From VRUE01 sp963706605 (GTDB lineage Bacteria > Actinomycetota > Thermoleophilia > Solirubrobacterales > 70-9), in contig OY970165.1 of the NCBI GenBank assembly GCA_963706605.1, forward strand, positions 310,001 to 374,000: a stretch of DNA of 64,000 nucleotides. Direction: 5' to 3'. Position 1 is the first letter of the stretch. The number at the start of each line of letters is the position of its first letter. Shown here in pieces: positions 46,741 to 55,399 of this stretch. Below the pieces are notes generated by a model. The model was not told the origin of the DNA. It ran no database searches and worked only from the letters and a program-made list of their open reading frames with translations. The position numbers and the translations under genes were made by a program.

Positions 46741-47920
46741 CTTGCAGCGCCTCGACTCCCGGCAGCTTCTTTCCCTCCAGCAGCTCCAACGATGCTCCTC
46801 CTCCGGTCGAAAGCCAGTCCACCTTCTCAGCCAAACCGAACTGCTGCAACGCGGCGACAGAATCGCCGCCGCCGACCACGGTCGTGCCGGGCGCCGCGGC
46901 GACGGCCTCGGCGACGACGCGGGTGCCGGCGGCGAAGGGCTCAAGCTCGAAGGCCCCCATCGGCCCGTTCCAGAGCACCGTGCCGGCGCCGGCGATCGCC
47001 TCGGCATAGGCAGCCGCGGTTTGAGGCCCGACGTCGAGGCCCATCCAGCCCTCCGGGACCTCGACCCCGTCGCTCTCGCGGCGCTCGGTCGCCGCGTCGA
47101 AGCGCTCACCCAGGATCAAGTCGGTCGGCAGGATCAGGTCGCACTCCGAACCCTCGGCTCGCCGCAGCGCCTCCTCCGCCAGCTTCACGCCCTCCTCCTC
47201 GACCAGCGAGTCGCCGGTCCCGATCCCCTGCGCGCGGAAGAAGCTGAAGCACATCGCGCCGCCGATCAGGATCCTGTCGGCGATCTCGAGGAAGCGGTCG
47301 ATGACGCCGACCTTGTCGCTCACCTTGGCGCCGCCCAACACCACGACCAGCGGCCGCTGCGGCGACTCGACCACCTTGGTCAGCTCGCTCACCTCGCGCT
47401 CCAGCAGCAGGCCGGCGTAGGCGGGCAGGCGATGAGCGACTCCCTCAGTGCTGGCGTGGGCGCGGTGAGCGGCGCCGAAGGCGTCGTTGACGTAGAGGTC
47501 GGCCAAGCCGGCAAGGGCGTCGGCCAGTCCCGCTTCGTTCTCGGTCTCCCCCGGCTCGAAGCGAACGTTCTCGAGCAGCAGCACTTCGCCAGGGCTCAAC
47601 CCCGCCGCCATCGTCTCCACGTCCTCCCCGATCACGGCCGGCGCCCGTTTCACGGCGACCCCGAGCAGCTCGCCCAAACGCTCACCCACGGGCGACATCG
47701 AGAGCGCCGGGTCGACCGCGCCCCTGGGGCGTCCCAAATGGGAGACCAGGATCAGCGCGGCACCCCGCTCGCGGAGCAGCTCGATCGTCGGCAACGCCGC
47801 GCGGATGCGCGTGTCGTCGGCCACGCGGCCGTCGTCGAGGGGCACGTTGAAGTCGACGCGAACCAACACCCGTTTGCCGGCGACGTCCGCGTCCCGGACG
47901 CTTGCCTTTGCGAAGCTCAC
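46733..47920 (-). CDS. pgk: Phosphoglycerate kinase
   Basis: 395 residues. Transfers phosphate from 1,3-bisphosphoglycerate to ADP. Motifs: KRVLVRVDFNVPLDDG, ALILVSHLGRPRG, LLLENVRFEPGE, VNDAFGAAHRAHAST, LGGAKVSDKVGVI, WNGPMGAFE, and the glycine-rich end TTVVGGGDSVAAL with STGGGASLELLEG. GTG 47920 start. It lies 19 bp after gap and overlaps tpiA. Confidence 0.97.
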   Translation of the reverse strand: MSFAKASVRDADVAGKRVLVRVDFNVPLDDGRVADDTRIRAALPTIELLRERGAALILVSHLGRPRGAVDPALSMSPVGERLGELLGVAVKRAPAVIGEDVETMAAGLSPGEVLLLENVRFEPGETENEAGLADALAGLADLYVNDAFGAAHRAHASTEGVAHRLPAYAGLLLEREVSELTKVVESPQRPLVVVLGGAKVSDKVGVIDRFLEIADRILIGGAMCFSFFRAQGIGTGDSLVEEEGVKLAEEALRRAEGSECDLILPTDLILGERFDAATERRESDGVEVPEGWMGLDVGPQTAAAYAEAIAGAGTVLWNGPMGAFELEPFAAGTRVVAEAVAAAPGTTVVGGGDSVAALQQFGLAEKVDWLSTGGGASLELLEGKKLPGVEALQDA

Positions 47921-47939
47921 CGCGCCCTCCCGGCGGCGT

Positions 47940-48941
47940 TCAGAGGACCTTGCCCGCCAGCTCGACGCAGCGGTTCGAGTAGCCCCACTCGTTGTCGTAC
48001 CAGGTGAGCACCTTGATCATCTTGCCGTCGCCGATCGCCATCGTCTGGCCGGCGTCGAAGATCGAGGAGTGGGAGTCGCCGACGATGTCGGTGGAGACGA
48101 TCGGGGCCTCGGTGTAGGAGAGGATCCCCTTCAGCGGACCCGCGGCGGCAACCTTGACCGCGGCATTGACGGCGTCGGGGTCGGTCGGCGAGGACGGCGT
48201 GAAAACGAGGTCGACGACGGAGCCGGTCACGACCGGGGCCCGCATCGCGAACCCGTTCAGCTTTCCGTTCAGCTCCGGCAGGACCAGGCCGACGGCCTTG
48301 GCGGCGCCGGTCGTCGTCGGGATCAGGTTGATCGCCGCGGCGCGCGCCCGCCGCAGGTCCTTGTGGGGCATGTCCTGGAGGCGCTGGTCGGCGGTGTAGG
48401 CGTGAATCGTGGTCATCAGTCCCTGCTCGATACCGAAGGAGTCGTTCAGCACCTTGGCCACGGGCGCCAGGCAGTTGGTCGTGCAGGACGCGTTGGAGAT
48501 GATGTCGTGCTGGGCCGGGTCGTAAGCGTCGAAGTTGACGCCGAGCGCCACCGTGATGTCCGGGTCCTTGGCGGGGGCCGAGATGATCACCTTCTTGGCG
48601 CCGGCCGCGAGGTGCTTGGCCGCATCCTCGCGGGCGGTGAAGAACCCGGTCGACTCGATCACGACGTCGACGCCGAGGTCGGCCCAGGGCAGCGCCGCCG
48701 GGTCGCGCTCGGAGAGCACCTTCAGCTCCTTGCCGCCGACCGAGATCGAGCCCTCCCCTGCCTCGACCTCGCCCGGGAAGCGGCCGAGGATCGAGTCGTA
48801 CTTGAGCAGGTGGGCGAGCGTGCCCGGATCGGTGAGGTCGTTTACCGCAACGAACTCGAGGTCGGCTCCTGCCGCCTGCGCGGCGCGGAAGACGTTGCGC
48901 CCGATGCGGCCGAAGCCGTTGATGCCGACCTTCACAGCCAT
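47940..48941 (-). CDS. gap: Glyceraldehyde-3-phosphate dehydrogenase
   Basis: 333 residues. NAD-binding INGFGRIGRNVFRAA, catalytic cysteine in SNASCTTNCLAPV, IHAYTADQRLQDMPHKDLRR, and WYDNEWGYSNRCVELA. The aspartate-type region after the second strand (FVAVNDLTD) fits NAD dependence. ATG 48941 follows GGAGGATGGG. First of the gap-pgk-tpiA-gpmI-tgt block. Confidence 0.97.
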   Translation of the reverse strand: MAVKVGINGFGRIGRNVFRAAQAAGADLEFVAVNDLTDPGTLAHLLKYDSILGRFPGEVEAGEGSISVGGKELKVLSERDPAALPWADLGVDVVIESTGFFTAREDAAKHLAAGAKKVIISAPAKDPDITVALGVNFDAYDPAQHDIISNASCTTNCLAPVAKVLNDSFGIEQGLMTTIHAYTADQRLQDMPHKDLRRARAAAINLIPTTTGAAKAVGLVLPELNGKLNGFAMRAPVVTGSVVDLVFTPSSPTDPDAVNAAVKVAAAGPLKGILSYTEAPIVSTDIVGDSHSSIFDAGQTMAIGDGKMIKVLTWYDNEWGYSNRCVELAGKVL

Positions 48942-48983
48942 GGAATCCCATCCTCCTCGAATCGATGCTTTATAGGTGTGAGG

Positions 48984-49346
48984 CTAGTCACTGCCGATCG
49001 TCACCTCGATTTCGTACCCGTCCGGGTCCTGCAGGAACGCCGAGTAGGAACCGGATCCGTGCGAGCGCCGCTCGCCGGGCTCGCCGACGGGCCTGCCGCC
49101 TGCCCTCACGCCCCCTTCCCAGGCCGCCTTGACGGCGACGATCCCGAGTCCCGAGAAGCTGAGCAGACCGAAACCGGGTTTGGGGGGGTGGTGGGCGGCG
49201 ATGAAGAAGACGGGCTTGGCGATGCCCCAGCCGATCGTTTCGTCCTCCTCGAAGTGGCGCCGCCAACCAAGCGGCGCGAGCAGCGTGTCGTAGAAGGACG
49301 CGCTCCGCTCGAGGTCGGAGACCTCTAAGAGGACATGGTGCAACAT
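48984..49346 (-). CDS. VOC superfamily (glyoxalase-like) protein
   Basis: 120 residues from ATG 49346. Two beta-alpha-beta-beta-beta halves: MLHHVLLEVSDLERSASFYD with LLAPLGWRR, and a second part ending YSAFLQDPDGYEIEV. The metal ligands His4 and a C-terminal Glu in GYEIEV are present. Members include glyoxalases, dioxygenases and resistance proteins; function here is unknown. It follows the hairpin at 49399-49447 and precedes gap. Confidence 0.88.
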   Translation of the reverse strand: MLHHVLLEVSDLERSASFYDTLLAPLGWRRHFEEDETIGWGIAKPVFFIAAHHPPKPGFGLLSFSGLGIVAVKAAWEGGVRAGGRPVGEPGERRSHGSGSYSAFLQDPDGYEIEVTIGSD

Positions 49347-49398
49347 CGGGCCGGGGAGGCTATACGGGCCAGTCGGCTTGAAGTCGGCCGGTTCGGAG

Positions 49399-49447
49399 GA
49401 CGAGGGTTGCGTTTGCCCCGTATGGCGGGGCAAACGCAACCCTCGTC
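49399..49447. repeat. Perfect 22-bp inverted repeat (hairpin) between genes
   Basis: The arms at 49399-49420 and 49426-49447 are exact reverse complements around a TATGG loop. The right arm ends within the stop codon of the ABC permease gene. There is no U-tract on either strand. It could be a U-less terminator, an RNA-stability element inside the run, or a mobile-repeat remnant. Confidence 0.85.
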
Positions 49448-50210
49448 AGCCTGATCGCGGGGTCCAGCGGAAGTAGCGGACGGCGAGCAGGAGTCCGACG
49501 ACGCCCCAGATGGCGACGACGGCGAGGTTGTCCCAGGAGACGGCCGCCCCACCCGCCCCCGGCACATAGGCATCGAAGAAGGCCTCGAAGAAGTGGCGGA
49601 TCGGGAAGGCGTCGGCGAAGTGGATTACTCCGCTGGGCAGTTGGTCGTCCGGGATGAAGACGCCCGAGAGGAAGTAGAGCGGCAGCAAAAGCGCGTTGAC
49701 GATCGGCGCCGCGGCGTCCTGAGAGGGGATCGCCGCGGTCAGCGCGATGCCGAGGCAGCAGAAGGCGGCGGCGCCGACGACCAAGGTCAACACGATGGCC
49801 GGCAACCGGTCCCAGGGGATCGCGACGCCGTAGGCGAGGCGGCCGATCGCCGCGATCAGCGCCATCATCAGCAGGGCGACGACGATCGAGTTGCCGATCC
49901 GCCCGGCGATGAACACCCACGGCGGCATCGGCGTCCCCCGGCCGCGCTTCAGGCGTCCGTCCTCACGGGCGATCACCAGCGACATCGCCAACGACTGCAT
50001 CGTCGCCGAGATCACCGAGAGGGTGATGATCGCGGGCACGTAGTAGGTCGTGGTCTTGATCCCGCCCCGCACGTCGACCGTCTGGTCGCCGAACACGGTG
50101 GCGAAGATCAGCAGCAGGATGACCGGGAAGGCGACGGTGAAGAAGACCGAGGCAGGGTTGCGCCAAAAAGCCTTCTGGTCATAACGAAATTGGTGCAGGA
50201 CGAGGTTCAT
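49446..50210 (-). CDS. ABC-2 type exporter permease
   Basis: 254 residues with six hydrophobic segments. The N-terminus NLVLHQFRYDQKAFWRNPAS and the later MSLVIAREDGRLKRGRGTPM and YFLSGVFIPDDQLP are typical of ABC-2 membrane proteins (DrrB/NodJ-like). It pairs with the ATPase upstream (ATGA overlap) as an exporter of an unknown compound, for example a lipid or antibiotic-like substrate. Confidence 0.92.
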   Translation of the reverse strand: MNLVLHQFRYDQKAFWRNPASVFFTVAFPVILLLIFATVFGDQTVDVRGGIKTTTYYVPAIITLSVISATMQSLAMSLVIAREDGRLKRGRGTPMPPWVFIAGRIGNSIVVALLMMALIAAIGRLAYGVAIPWDRLPAIVLTLVVGAAAFCCLGIALTAAIPSQDAAAPIVNALLLPLYFLSGVFIPDDQLPSGVIHFADAFPIRHFFEAFFDAYVPGAGGAAVSWDNLAVVAIWGVVGLLLAVRYFRWTPRSG

Positions 50211-51058
50211 GCCTGATCAGTGAGCTCCAGGTAGACGTCCTCCAAGCTGGGCCGGGCGACTTCGAGGCCCTCCAGCTCCCGTCCCTCCGCAAGCGCCCGT
50301 CCGGTCAGCTCGTTCAGGGTCTGGACCGGCGTCGTCGTCTCCAGCTCCACCTCGCGGCCGTCCTCACGGTAGGTGATCCGGGCCGGCCTGCTCTCGCGGT
50401 CGCCAAGGTCCTCGGGGGTGCCGCGGGCGACCACCTCCCCGCCCGAGATGATCGTCACCTGGTCGGCCAGGCGCTGCGCCTCGTCCATGTAGTGGGTGGT
50501 GAGGAAGACGGTCTTGCCGAGCTCGCGCAGGCCGGCGATCGTCTCCCAGGCCTGGCGCCGGGCCGAGGGGTCAAAACCGGTCGTCGGCTCGTCGAGGAAG
50601 AGCAGCTCGGGGTCGCCGATCAGCGCCATGCCGACGTCGAGGCGCCGCTGCTGACCGCCGGAGAGAGAGCTGGCGCGGGCGTCGGCCTTGCCCCCCAAGC
50701 CGACCAGATCGATCGTCTCCTCAATCGGCCGCGGATGGTCGTAGTAGCCGGCGTAGAGAGCAAGCGACTCGCGCACGGTCAGGTAGGGATCGAGCCTGCA
50801 GCTCTGCAGGACGATCCCGATCCGTCCGCGCCACTCACGGCCGGCGTGCTCGGGATCCTCGCCCAGCACGGACACCTCGCCGCTGCTGCGCTTGCGGTAA
50901 CCCTCGAGGATCTCGACGGTCGTCGTCTTGCCGGCGCCGTTGGGGCCGAGGAAGGCGAAGACCTCGCCCCGTTGCACCTCGAGGTCGATGCCCCGCACCG
51001 CCTCGACGTCGCCATAGCTCTTGCGCAGGCCACGGATTGAGATGACAGGCTCTGACAA
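50207..51058 (-). CDS. ABC exporter ATP-binding protein (DrrA/CcmA-like)
   Basis: 283 residues from TTG 51058. Walker A GPNGAGKTT, Q-loop in GIVLQSCRLD, signature SSLSGGQQRRLDVGMAL, Walker B LLFLDEPTTGFD and H-loop LTTHYMDEA. A C-terminal regulatory part (about 215-283) follows, as in DrrA-type ATPases. It energises the permease encoded next. It lies 36 bp downstream of rapZ, in the place where many actinobacteria carry yvcK and whiA. Confidence 0.94.
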   Translation of the reverse strand: MSEPVISIRGLRKSYGDVEAVRGIDLEVQRGEVFAFLGPNGAGKTTTVEILEGYRKRSSGEVSVLGEDPEHAGREWRGRIGIVLQSCRLDPYLTVRESLALYAGYYDHPRPIEETIDLVGLGGKADARASSLSGGQQRRLDVGMALIGDPELLFLDEPTTGFDPSARRQAWETIAGLRELGKTVFLTTHYMDEAQRLADQVTIISGGEVVARGTPEDLGDRESRPARITYREDGREVELETTTPVQTLNELTGRALAEGRELEGLEVARPSLEDVYLELTDQA

Positions 51059-51094
51059 AGCCGGCCGATTCTAGGTGCGGGGAACGGCGCCCGC

Positions 51095-52018
51095 TCAGCC
51101 GTCCAGCTCGACGTCGCGGTGCTTAACCCGCACCACCACACCGTCCTGCCCCTCGAGGGCACGGCGGATGCGGTCGGCGACGGTCACCGAGCGGTGCCGC
51201 CCGCCGGTGCAGCCGACCGCGATCGTCAGGTGGCTCTTGCCCTCGGCGACGTAGGCGGGGACGAGGAACTCGAGCAGGGGCAGCAGGCGGCCATAGAACT
51301 CGCCCGCCTGCGTGCCCGACTCGACATAGGCGCGCACCGCCTCGTCGAGCCCGGTCAGCGGCCGCAGCTCGTCGACGTAGTGGGGATTGGGCAGGAAGCG
51401 GACGTCGAGGGTGAGGTCCGCATCGCGCGGTGGGCCGTTCTTGAAGCCGAAGGTGAGCAGGGTCAGGGCGAGCTTGGCGCTGTCGTGACCGTCCAGCATC
51501 TCCTCCGCGATTCGCAGCCGCAGCTGGCCGCCGGTGAGCGCGCTGGTGTCCATCACGACGTCGGCACGAGCCCGCAGCGGCGAGAGCAGCTCTCGCTCGG
51601 CCCTGATCCCGTCGACGATCCTGCCCTCCGGCGCGAGCGGGTGGCGGCGGCGCGTCTCCTTGTAGCGGTCGAGCAGGGTCTCCTCGTCTGCCTCCAGAAA
51701 GAGCAGTTTCGGCCGCAGCCCGTCGGCGTCGAGTTCGTCCAGCACCTGGATCAGGCCCTCGAAGTACTCGCCGCCACGCACGTCGGAGACGACCGCGGCC
51801 CGCTCCACCCCGCTGCCCTCGTGGCGGAACAGCTCGCCGAGACTGCCGATCATCCGCGGCGGCAGATTGTCGACGCAGAAGTAGCCGCCGTCCTCGAATG
51901 CGGCGATCGCCTCCGACTTGCCGGCCCCCGAGTGGCCCGTGATCAGGACCAGGTCGACCGCGCTGCCAGCGCCGTCTCCGTTGCGGCCTCCGATCGGAGC
52001 CTCCGCCTTCTCCGCCAT
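51095..52018 (-). CDS. rapZ: RapZ-family nucleotide-binding protein
   Basis: 307 residues. P-loop GHSGAGKS at 28-35 with VDLVLITGHSGAGKSEAIAA and FEDGGYFCVDNLPP, and the C-terminal GCTGGRHRSV motif. In E. coli RapZ is an RNase E adaptor that senses glucosamine-6-phosphate; in Gram-positives the homologue lies with yvcK and whiA and its role is less clear. The ATG at 52018 lies 2 bp after the uvrC stop. Confidence 0.95.
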   Translation of the reverse strand: MAEKAEAPIGGRNGDGAGSAVDLVLITGHSGAGKSEAIAAFEDGGYFCVDNLPPRMIGSLGELFRHEGSGVERAAVVSDVRGGEYFEGLIQVLDELDADGLRPKLLFLEADEETLLDRYKETRRRHPLAPEGRIVDGIRAERELLSPLRARADVVMDTSALTGGQLRLRIAEEMLDGHDSAKLALTLLTFGFKNGPPRDADLTLDVRFLPNPHYVDELRPLTGLDEAVRAYVESGTQAGEFYGRLLPLLEFLVPAYVAEGKSHLTIAVGCTGGRHRSVTVADRIRRALEGQDGVVVRVKHRDVELDG

Positions 52019-52020
52019 GC

Positions 52021-53898
52021 TTACCCCCCCGTCCGATGCAGCTGCTCGTGGATCTCGCGGGCCAGCTTGCCGGGCACGCCCGGCACGGCCTCCAGCTCCT
52101 CGCGGGACGCCGCCAGAAACCGTTCCGGCGAGCCGAAGTGCTTGAGGAAGGCACGCTTGCGCGCCGGCCCAACTCCCTTCAGGTCGTCGAGCACCGAGCC
52201 GGTCATCGCCCGGTCGCGGCGGCCACGATGGTGATCGATCGCGAACCGGTGCGCCTCGTCACGCACCCGCTGCAACAACTTCGATGCCTCGGAATCGGCC
52301 GGTAGGTCGATCGGCACTCGGCGCCCCGGTACGTAGACCTCCTCCTCGCGCTTGGCGAGCGAGATCACCGTGACGCCGCGCTCGGCAAAAGGCCGCAGGG
52401 CGCGCATCGCCGCCGCAAGCTGGCCCTTGCCGCCGTCGACGACGACAAGCGAGGGCAGCGCGGCGAAGCTCTCGTCGCGTTTGCCGTCGTGCGGCGAGAG
52501 GTCGACCTGCTCCAGATAGCGGCTGACGCGCCTGTTCAACACCTCCTCCATGGAAGCGAAGTCGTCGGACCCGTTGTCGCGCTCGCCGTGCACCCGGAAG
52601 CGCCTGTAGTCGGCCTTCTTGGTCGCGCCCCCCTCGAAGACGACCATCGAGGCGACCGTGTGCTCGCCGCCGAGGTTCGAGATGTCGAAGCCCTCGATCC
52701 TGATCGGCAGCTCCTCCATGCCCAGCGCCTCACGCAGGTCCGCGAGCGAGTCGACCCGTCGCTGGCGGCGGTGCTCGCGCCGCAGCCGGTCCTGGTCGAG
52801 GGCGAGGCGGGCGTTGCGCTCGGCCAGCTCGCGCAGGCGGCGCTTGTCACCGCGCTCGGCAACCCGCACCTCGACCGGCGATCCGCGCCTCTCCCCAAGC
52901 GCCGCGGCCAAGAGCCCGGCGCGCTCACGCAGGTAGGGACCAACGACGATCGTCCGCGGCATCGACGGCGAGGCCGAGTAGTACTGGCCGATGAACTCCT
53001 CGGCGACCTCGGCCGGCTCCCGTTCGGCCTGGTTGTCGAGGTAGAAGCTCTGCCGCTCGGCGAGGATGCCGTCGCGCACCTGGAAGACCTGCGCGTTGGC
53101 ATCGGCCCCCTCGGTCGCGACCCCGATCAGGTCGGCGGTTCCGACCGAGCCGCCGGCGACCCGCTGGCGCTCGAACAGCGACTGGATCGCCTTGAGGCGG
53201 TCGCGGTGCAGCGCGGCGCGCTCGAACTCCCGCGTCGCCGCGGCCTCCTCCATCTTCGCCTGCTCGTCGGCCTCGACCCTGCGGTAACGGCCCGAGAGGA
53301 AGTCGACGATCGCGTCGATGTTGTGCCGGTACTCCTCGCGGCTGACATGGCCCACGCAGGGCGCCCCACAGCGCTTGATGTAGTAGTCCAGGCAGGGGCT
53401 GCCGGAGCGGCGGCCCGGCTCGGTCCCCTCGCAGGTGCGGAACTGGAACAGCTTGCCGAGTAGGTCGAGCGTCTCGCGCACCCGCTTGGCGCTTGAGAAA
53501 GGGCCGAAGTAGGCACGCCCGGCGCGGTGCTTCTCGCGGGTGAAGTAGACCCGCGGGTAGTCCTCGTCGAGGCTGACGCAGACGTAGGGGTAGGACTTGT
53601 CGTCACGGAGACGGATGTTGAAGCGCGGCCGGTGGCGCTTGATGAAGCTCTGCTCGGCGAGCAGCGCCTCGGCCTCGGTCGCGGTGACGAGGACCTCGAT
53701 GCGGTCGACACGGGACGTGAGCCTGGTCTCACCTCCCGAGAAGTGGGACGCGACCCGTTTGCGGATCGAGCGCGCCTTGCCGACGTAGAGCAGCTCGTCG
53801 TCGTTGCCGTGGAAGAGGTAGACGCCGGGCGAATCGGGCAGCTCGCGGCGCTGCCGCGCCAGCCGCTCCGCGCGAGGTGTGTCTCTGCCTTCGCTCAC
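52021..53898 (-). CDS. uvrC: UvrABC system endonuclease subunit C
   Basis: 625 residues from GTG 53898. Makes the dual incisions in nucleotide excision repair. GIY-YIG nuclease at about 15-90 (GVYLFHGNDDELLYVGKARS), UVR domain around 205 (EQAKMEEAATREFERAALHR), the RNase H-like domain with FDISNLGGEHTVAS and VVDGGKGQL, and a C-terminal double helix-hairpin-helix (LKGVGPARKRAFLKHFG, AVPGVPGKLAREI). The open frame runs to 54006 but conservation begins near EGRDTPRAERLARQRRELPD. No SOS box was seen upstream. Divergent from the enoyl-CoA hydratase. Confidence 0.96.
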   Translation of the reverse strand: MSEGRDTPRAERLARQRRELPDSPGVYLFHGNDDELLYVGKARSIRKRVASHFSGGETRLTSRVDRIEVLVTATEAEALLAEQSFIKRHRPRFNIRLRDDKSYPYVCVSLDEDYPRVYFTREKHRAGRAYFGPFSSAKRVRETLDLLGKLFQFRTCEGTEPGRRSGSPCLDYYIKRCGAPCVGHVSREEYRHNIDAIVDFLSGRYRRVEADEQAKMEEAAATREFERAALHRDRLKAIQSLFERQRVAGGSVGTADLIGVATEGADANAQVFQVRDGILAERQSFYLDNQAEREPAEVAEEFIGQYYSASPSMPRTIVVGPYLRERAGLLAAALGERRGSPVEVRVAERGDKRRLRELAERNARLALDQDRLRREHRRQRRVDSLADLREALGMEELPIRIEGFDISNLGGEHTVASMVVFEGGATKKADYRRFRVHGERDNGSDDFASMEEVLNRRVSRYLEQVDLSPHDGKRDESFAALPSLVVVDGGKGQLAAAMRALRPFAERGVTVISLAKREEEVYVPGRRVPIDLPADSEASKLLQRVRDEAHRFAIDHHRGRRDRAMTGSVLDDLKGVGPARKRAFLKHFGSPERFLAASREELEAVPGVPGKLAREIHEQLHRTGG

Positions 53899-53961
53899 TC
53901 GATCAAAGAGTAGGCTCCTGGCCACCCGGCCAACTTCCGAAACGGACACGGAGAGAGCGAG

Positions 53962-54786
53962 ATGACCACGGAGACGATCAGCCCGCCAGAGCTGAGCACG
54001 CTGCAAATCGAGGTCGACGGCGAGATCGGCACCCTCACCCTCAACCGCCCCGACAGCTTCAACGCGATGAGCCCCGAGATGATCTTGGAGCTGGGCACCG
54101 CCTTCGCCTGGCTCGCCGACCAGGCACCGCTACGGGCGCTGATCGTCACCGGCGCCGGCAAAGCCTTCTGCTCCGGCGGCGACGTCAACGGCTTCAAAGC
54201 AGGGGTCGAAGACGACTCGATCGACCTTCCGGCACAGGTGCGCAGGGGCGCGGAGGCACTGCACACCGCGATCATCGACCTGCGCCGCATCCCCTACCCG
54301 GTCATCGCCGCCGTCAACGGAGCCGCGGCCGGAGCGGGCTTCTCGTTGGCGCTGGCCTGCGATATGCGGATCGCCGCCGCAGACGCCTTCGTCGCCTGCG
54401 CCTATGGGCGGATCGGCGCCTCGCCGGACGGCGGAATGACCTACTTCCTGCCGCGCGTGGTCGGACCGAGCCGAGCTCTGGAAATCCTGCTGGAGGACCC
54501 GAACATGACCGCTGCCGACGCACTCGAGAAGGGCCTGGTCTCCGATGTCGTGGAGCCGGACGACCTGATGGACGCAGCCCGTGCCAAGGCCGAGAAGCTC
54601 GCCGTAAAGGCGCCCCACTACGTGAAGATGGCGAAACGGCTCTGCGGCGTGAGCATCGAGAACAGCCTCACCGAGCACCTGCAGCTAGAGCGCCACGGGA
54701 TAGCCGACAGCATGGGAACCGAGGACCTGCGCGAAGGGGCGATCGCGTTCTTCAGCGGCGAGAAGCCCGAGTTCAAGGGCCGCTGA
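53962..54786 (+). CDS. Enoyl-CoA hydratase/isomerase
   Basis: 274 residues, crotonase fold. Oxyanion hole residues lie in AFCSGGDVNGF and NGAAAGAGFSLALACD. The position of the second catalytic glutamate of hydratases reads ASPDGGMTYFLPR with aspartate, as in PaaG-type isomerases, so an isomerase is at least as likely as a hydratase. ATG 53962 follows GGAGAGAG. It probably belongs to fatty-acid or aromatic-acid CoA degradation; no partner genes are adjacent. Confidence 0.9.
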   Translation: MTTETISPPELSTLQIEVDGEIGTLTLNRPDSFNAMSPEMILELGTAFAWLADQAPLRALIVTGAGKAFCSGGDVNGFKAGVEDDSIDLPAQVRRGAEALHTAIIDLRRIPYPVIAAVNGAAAGAGFSLALACDMRIAAADAFVACAYGRIGASPDGGMTYFLPRVVGPSRALEILLEDPNMTAADALEKGLVSDVVEPDDLMDAARAKAEKLAVKAPHYVKMAKRLCGVSIENSLTEHLQLERHGIADSMGTEDLREGAIAFFSGEKPEFKGR

Positions 54787-54862
54787 ACCGGAGTTTGCCG
54801 TTGCGCGTATCCGAGTTACAGTCCTCCTGAGCATTCTCTTCCCCAAGGAAAGGATCCAGCCG

Positions 54863-55306
54863 ATGAAGAAGCTCGCCGCCCTATTCGTCCTCGCACTTGC
54901 CTCCACCGCACTGGTCGCCTGCGGAGGGAGCGACTCGACCACGACCTCAACCGCGAACGAAGCAACCGGCGGCGGCGCGGCGGAAAGCGGCAAGGAAGCC
55001 GGGGGGAGCGAAGGCGGCAGTTCGACCGTCTCCTTTGAAGCCGACCCGAACGGCCAGCTCGCCTACACGACCACCGCAGCATCGGCAAAGGCCGGCAAGG
55101 TGACGATCGACTTCAAAAACCCGCAGGCGCTGACCCACGACGTGGCGATCGAAGGCTCGAACGGCGAAGAAGTCGGCAAGACGGAACTGATCGCCGAAAG
55201 CGCCACCTCGACCTCGGTGAATCTCAAACCGGGCACCTACACCTACTACTGCACGGTCCCCGGCCACCGCGAAGCGGGCATGGAAGGCACGTTGACGGTC
55301 AAGTAG
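54863..55306 (+). CDS. Cupredoxin (plastocyanin-like) lipoprotein 1
   Basis: 147 residues. Lipoprotein signal with lipobox ALVAC near residue 20, a Ser/Thr/Gly-rich linker to about 55, then a blue-copper domain with ligands His in LTHDVAIEG, Cys in YYCTVPGHR, His in GHREAGM and Met in GMEG. It carries electrons at the outer membrane face. ATG 54863 follows AAGGAAAGG. A second copy follows at 55400 with an identical 39-base stretch. Confidence 0.93.
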   Translation: MKKLAALFVLALASTALVACGGSDSTTTSTANEATGGGAAESGKEAGGSEGGSSTVSFEADPNGQLAYTTTAASAKAGKVTIDFKNPQALTHDVAIEGSNGEEVGKTELIAESATSTSVNLKPGTYTYYCTVPGHREAGMEGTLTVK

Positions 55307-55314
55307 ATCCGGCG

Positions 55315-55330
55315 CCCCTCGCGGGAGGGG
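55315..55330 (+). terminator. Short hairpin after cupredoxin 1
   Basis: CCCCTC (55315-55320) pairs with GAGGGG (55325-55330) around GCGG, 9 bp after the stop of the first cupredoxin gene. No U-tract. It may end or attenuate transcription between the two copies. Confidence 0.4.
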
Positions 55331-55369
55331 TCGGCCAGGCGGTGTCAAGGCATGATTTAGAATAGGATT

Positions 55370-55389
55370 CCCTGAGTATTACTCCAGGG
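55370..55389 (+). promoter_or_regulatory. Inverted repeat covering the ribosome site of cupredoxin 2
   Basis: CCCTGAGTA (55370-55378) and TACT-C-CAGGG (55380-55389) pair with a single bulged C. The right arm contains the AGGGAG ribosome site of the second cupredoxin gene. As RNA it would hide that site; as DNA it could be an operator. The first copy has no such element. Confidence 0.45.
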
Positions 55390-55399
55390 AGTTGATGCT

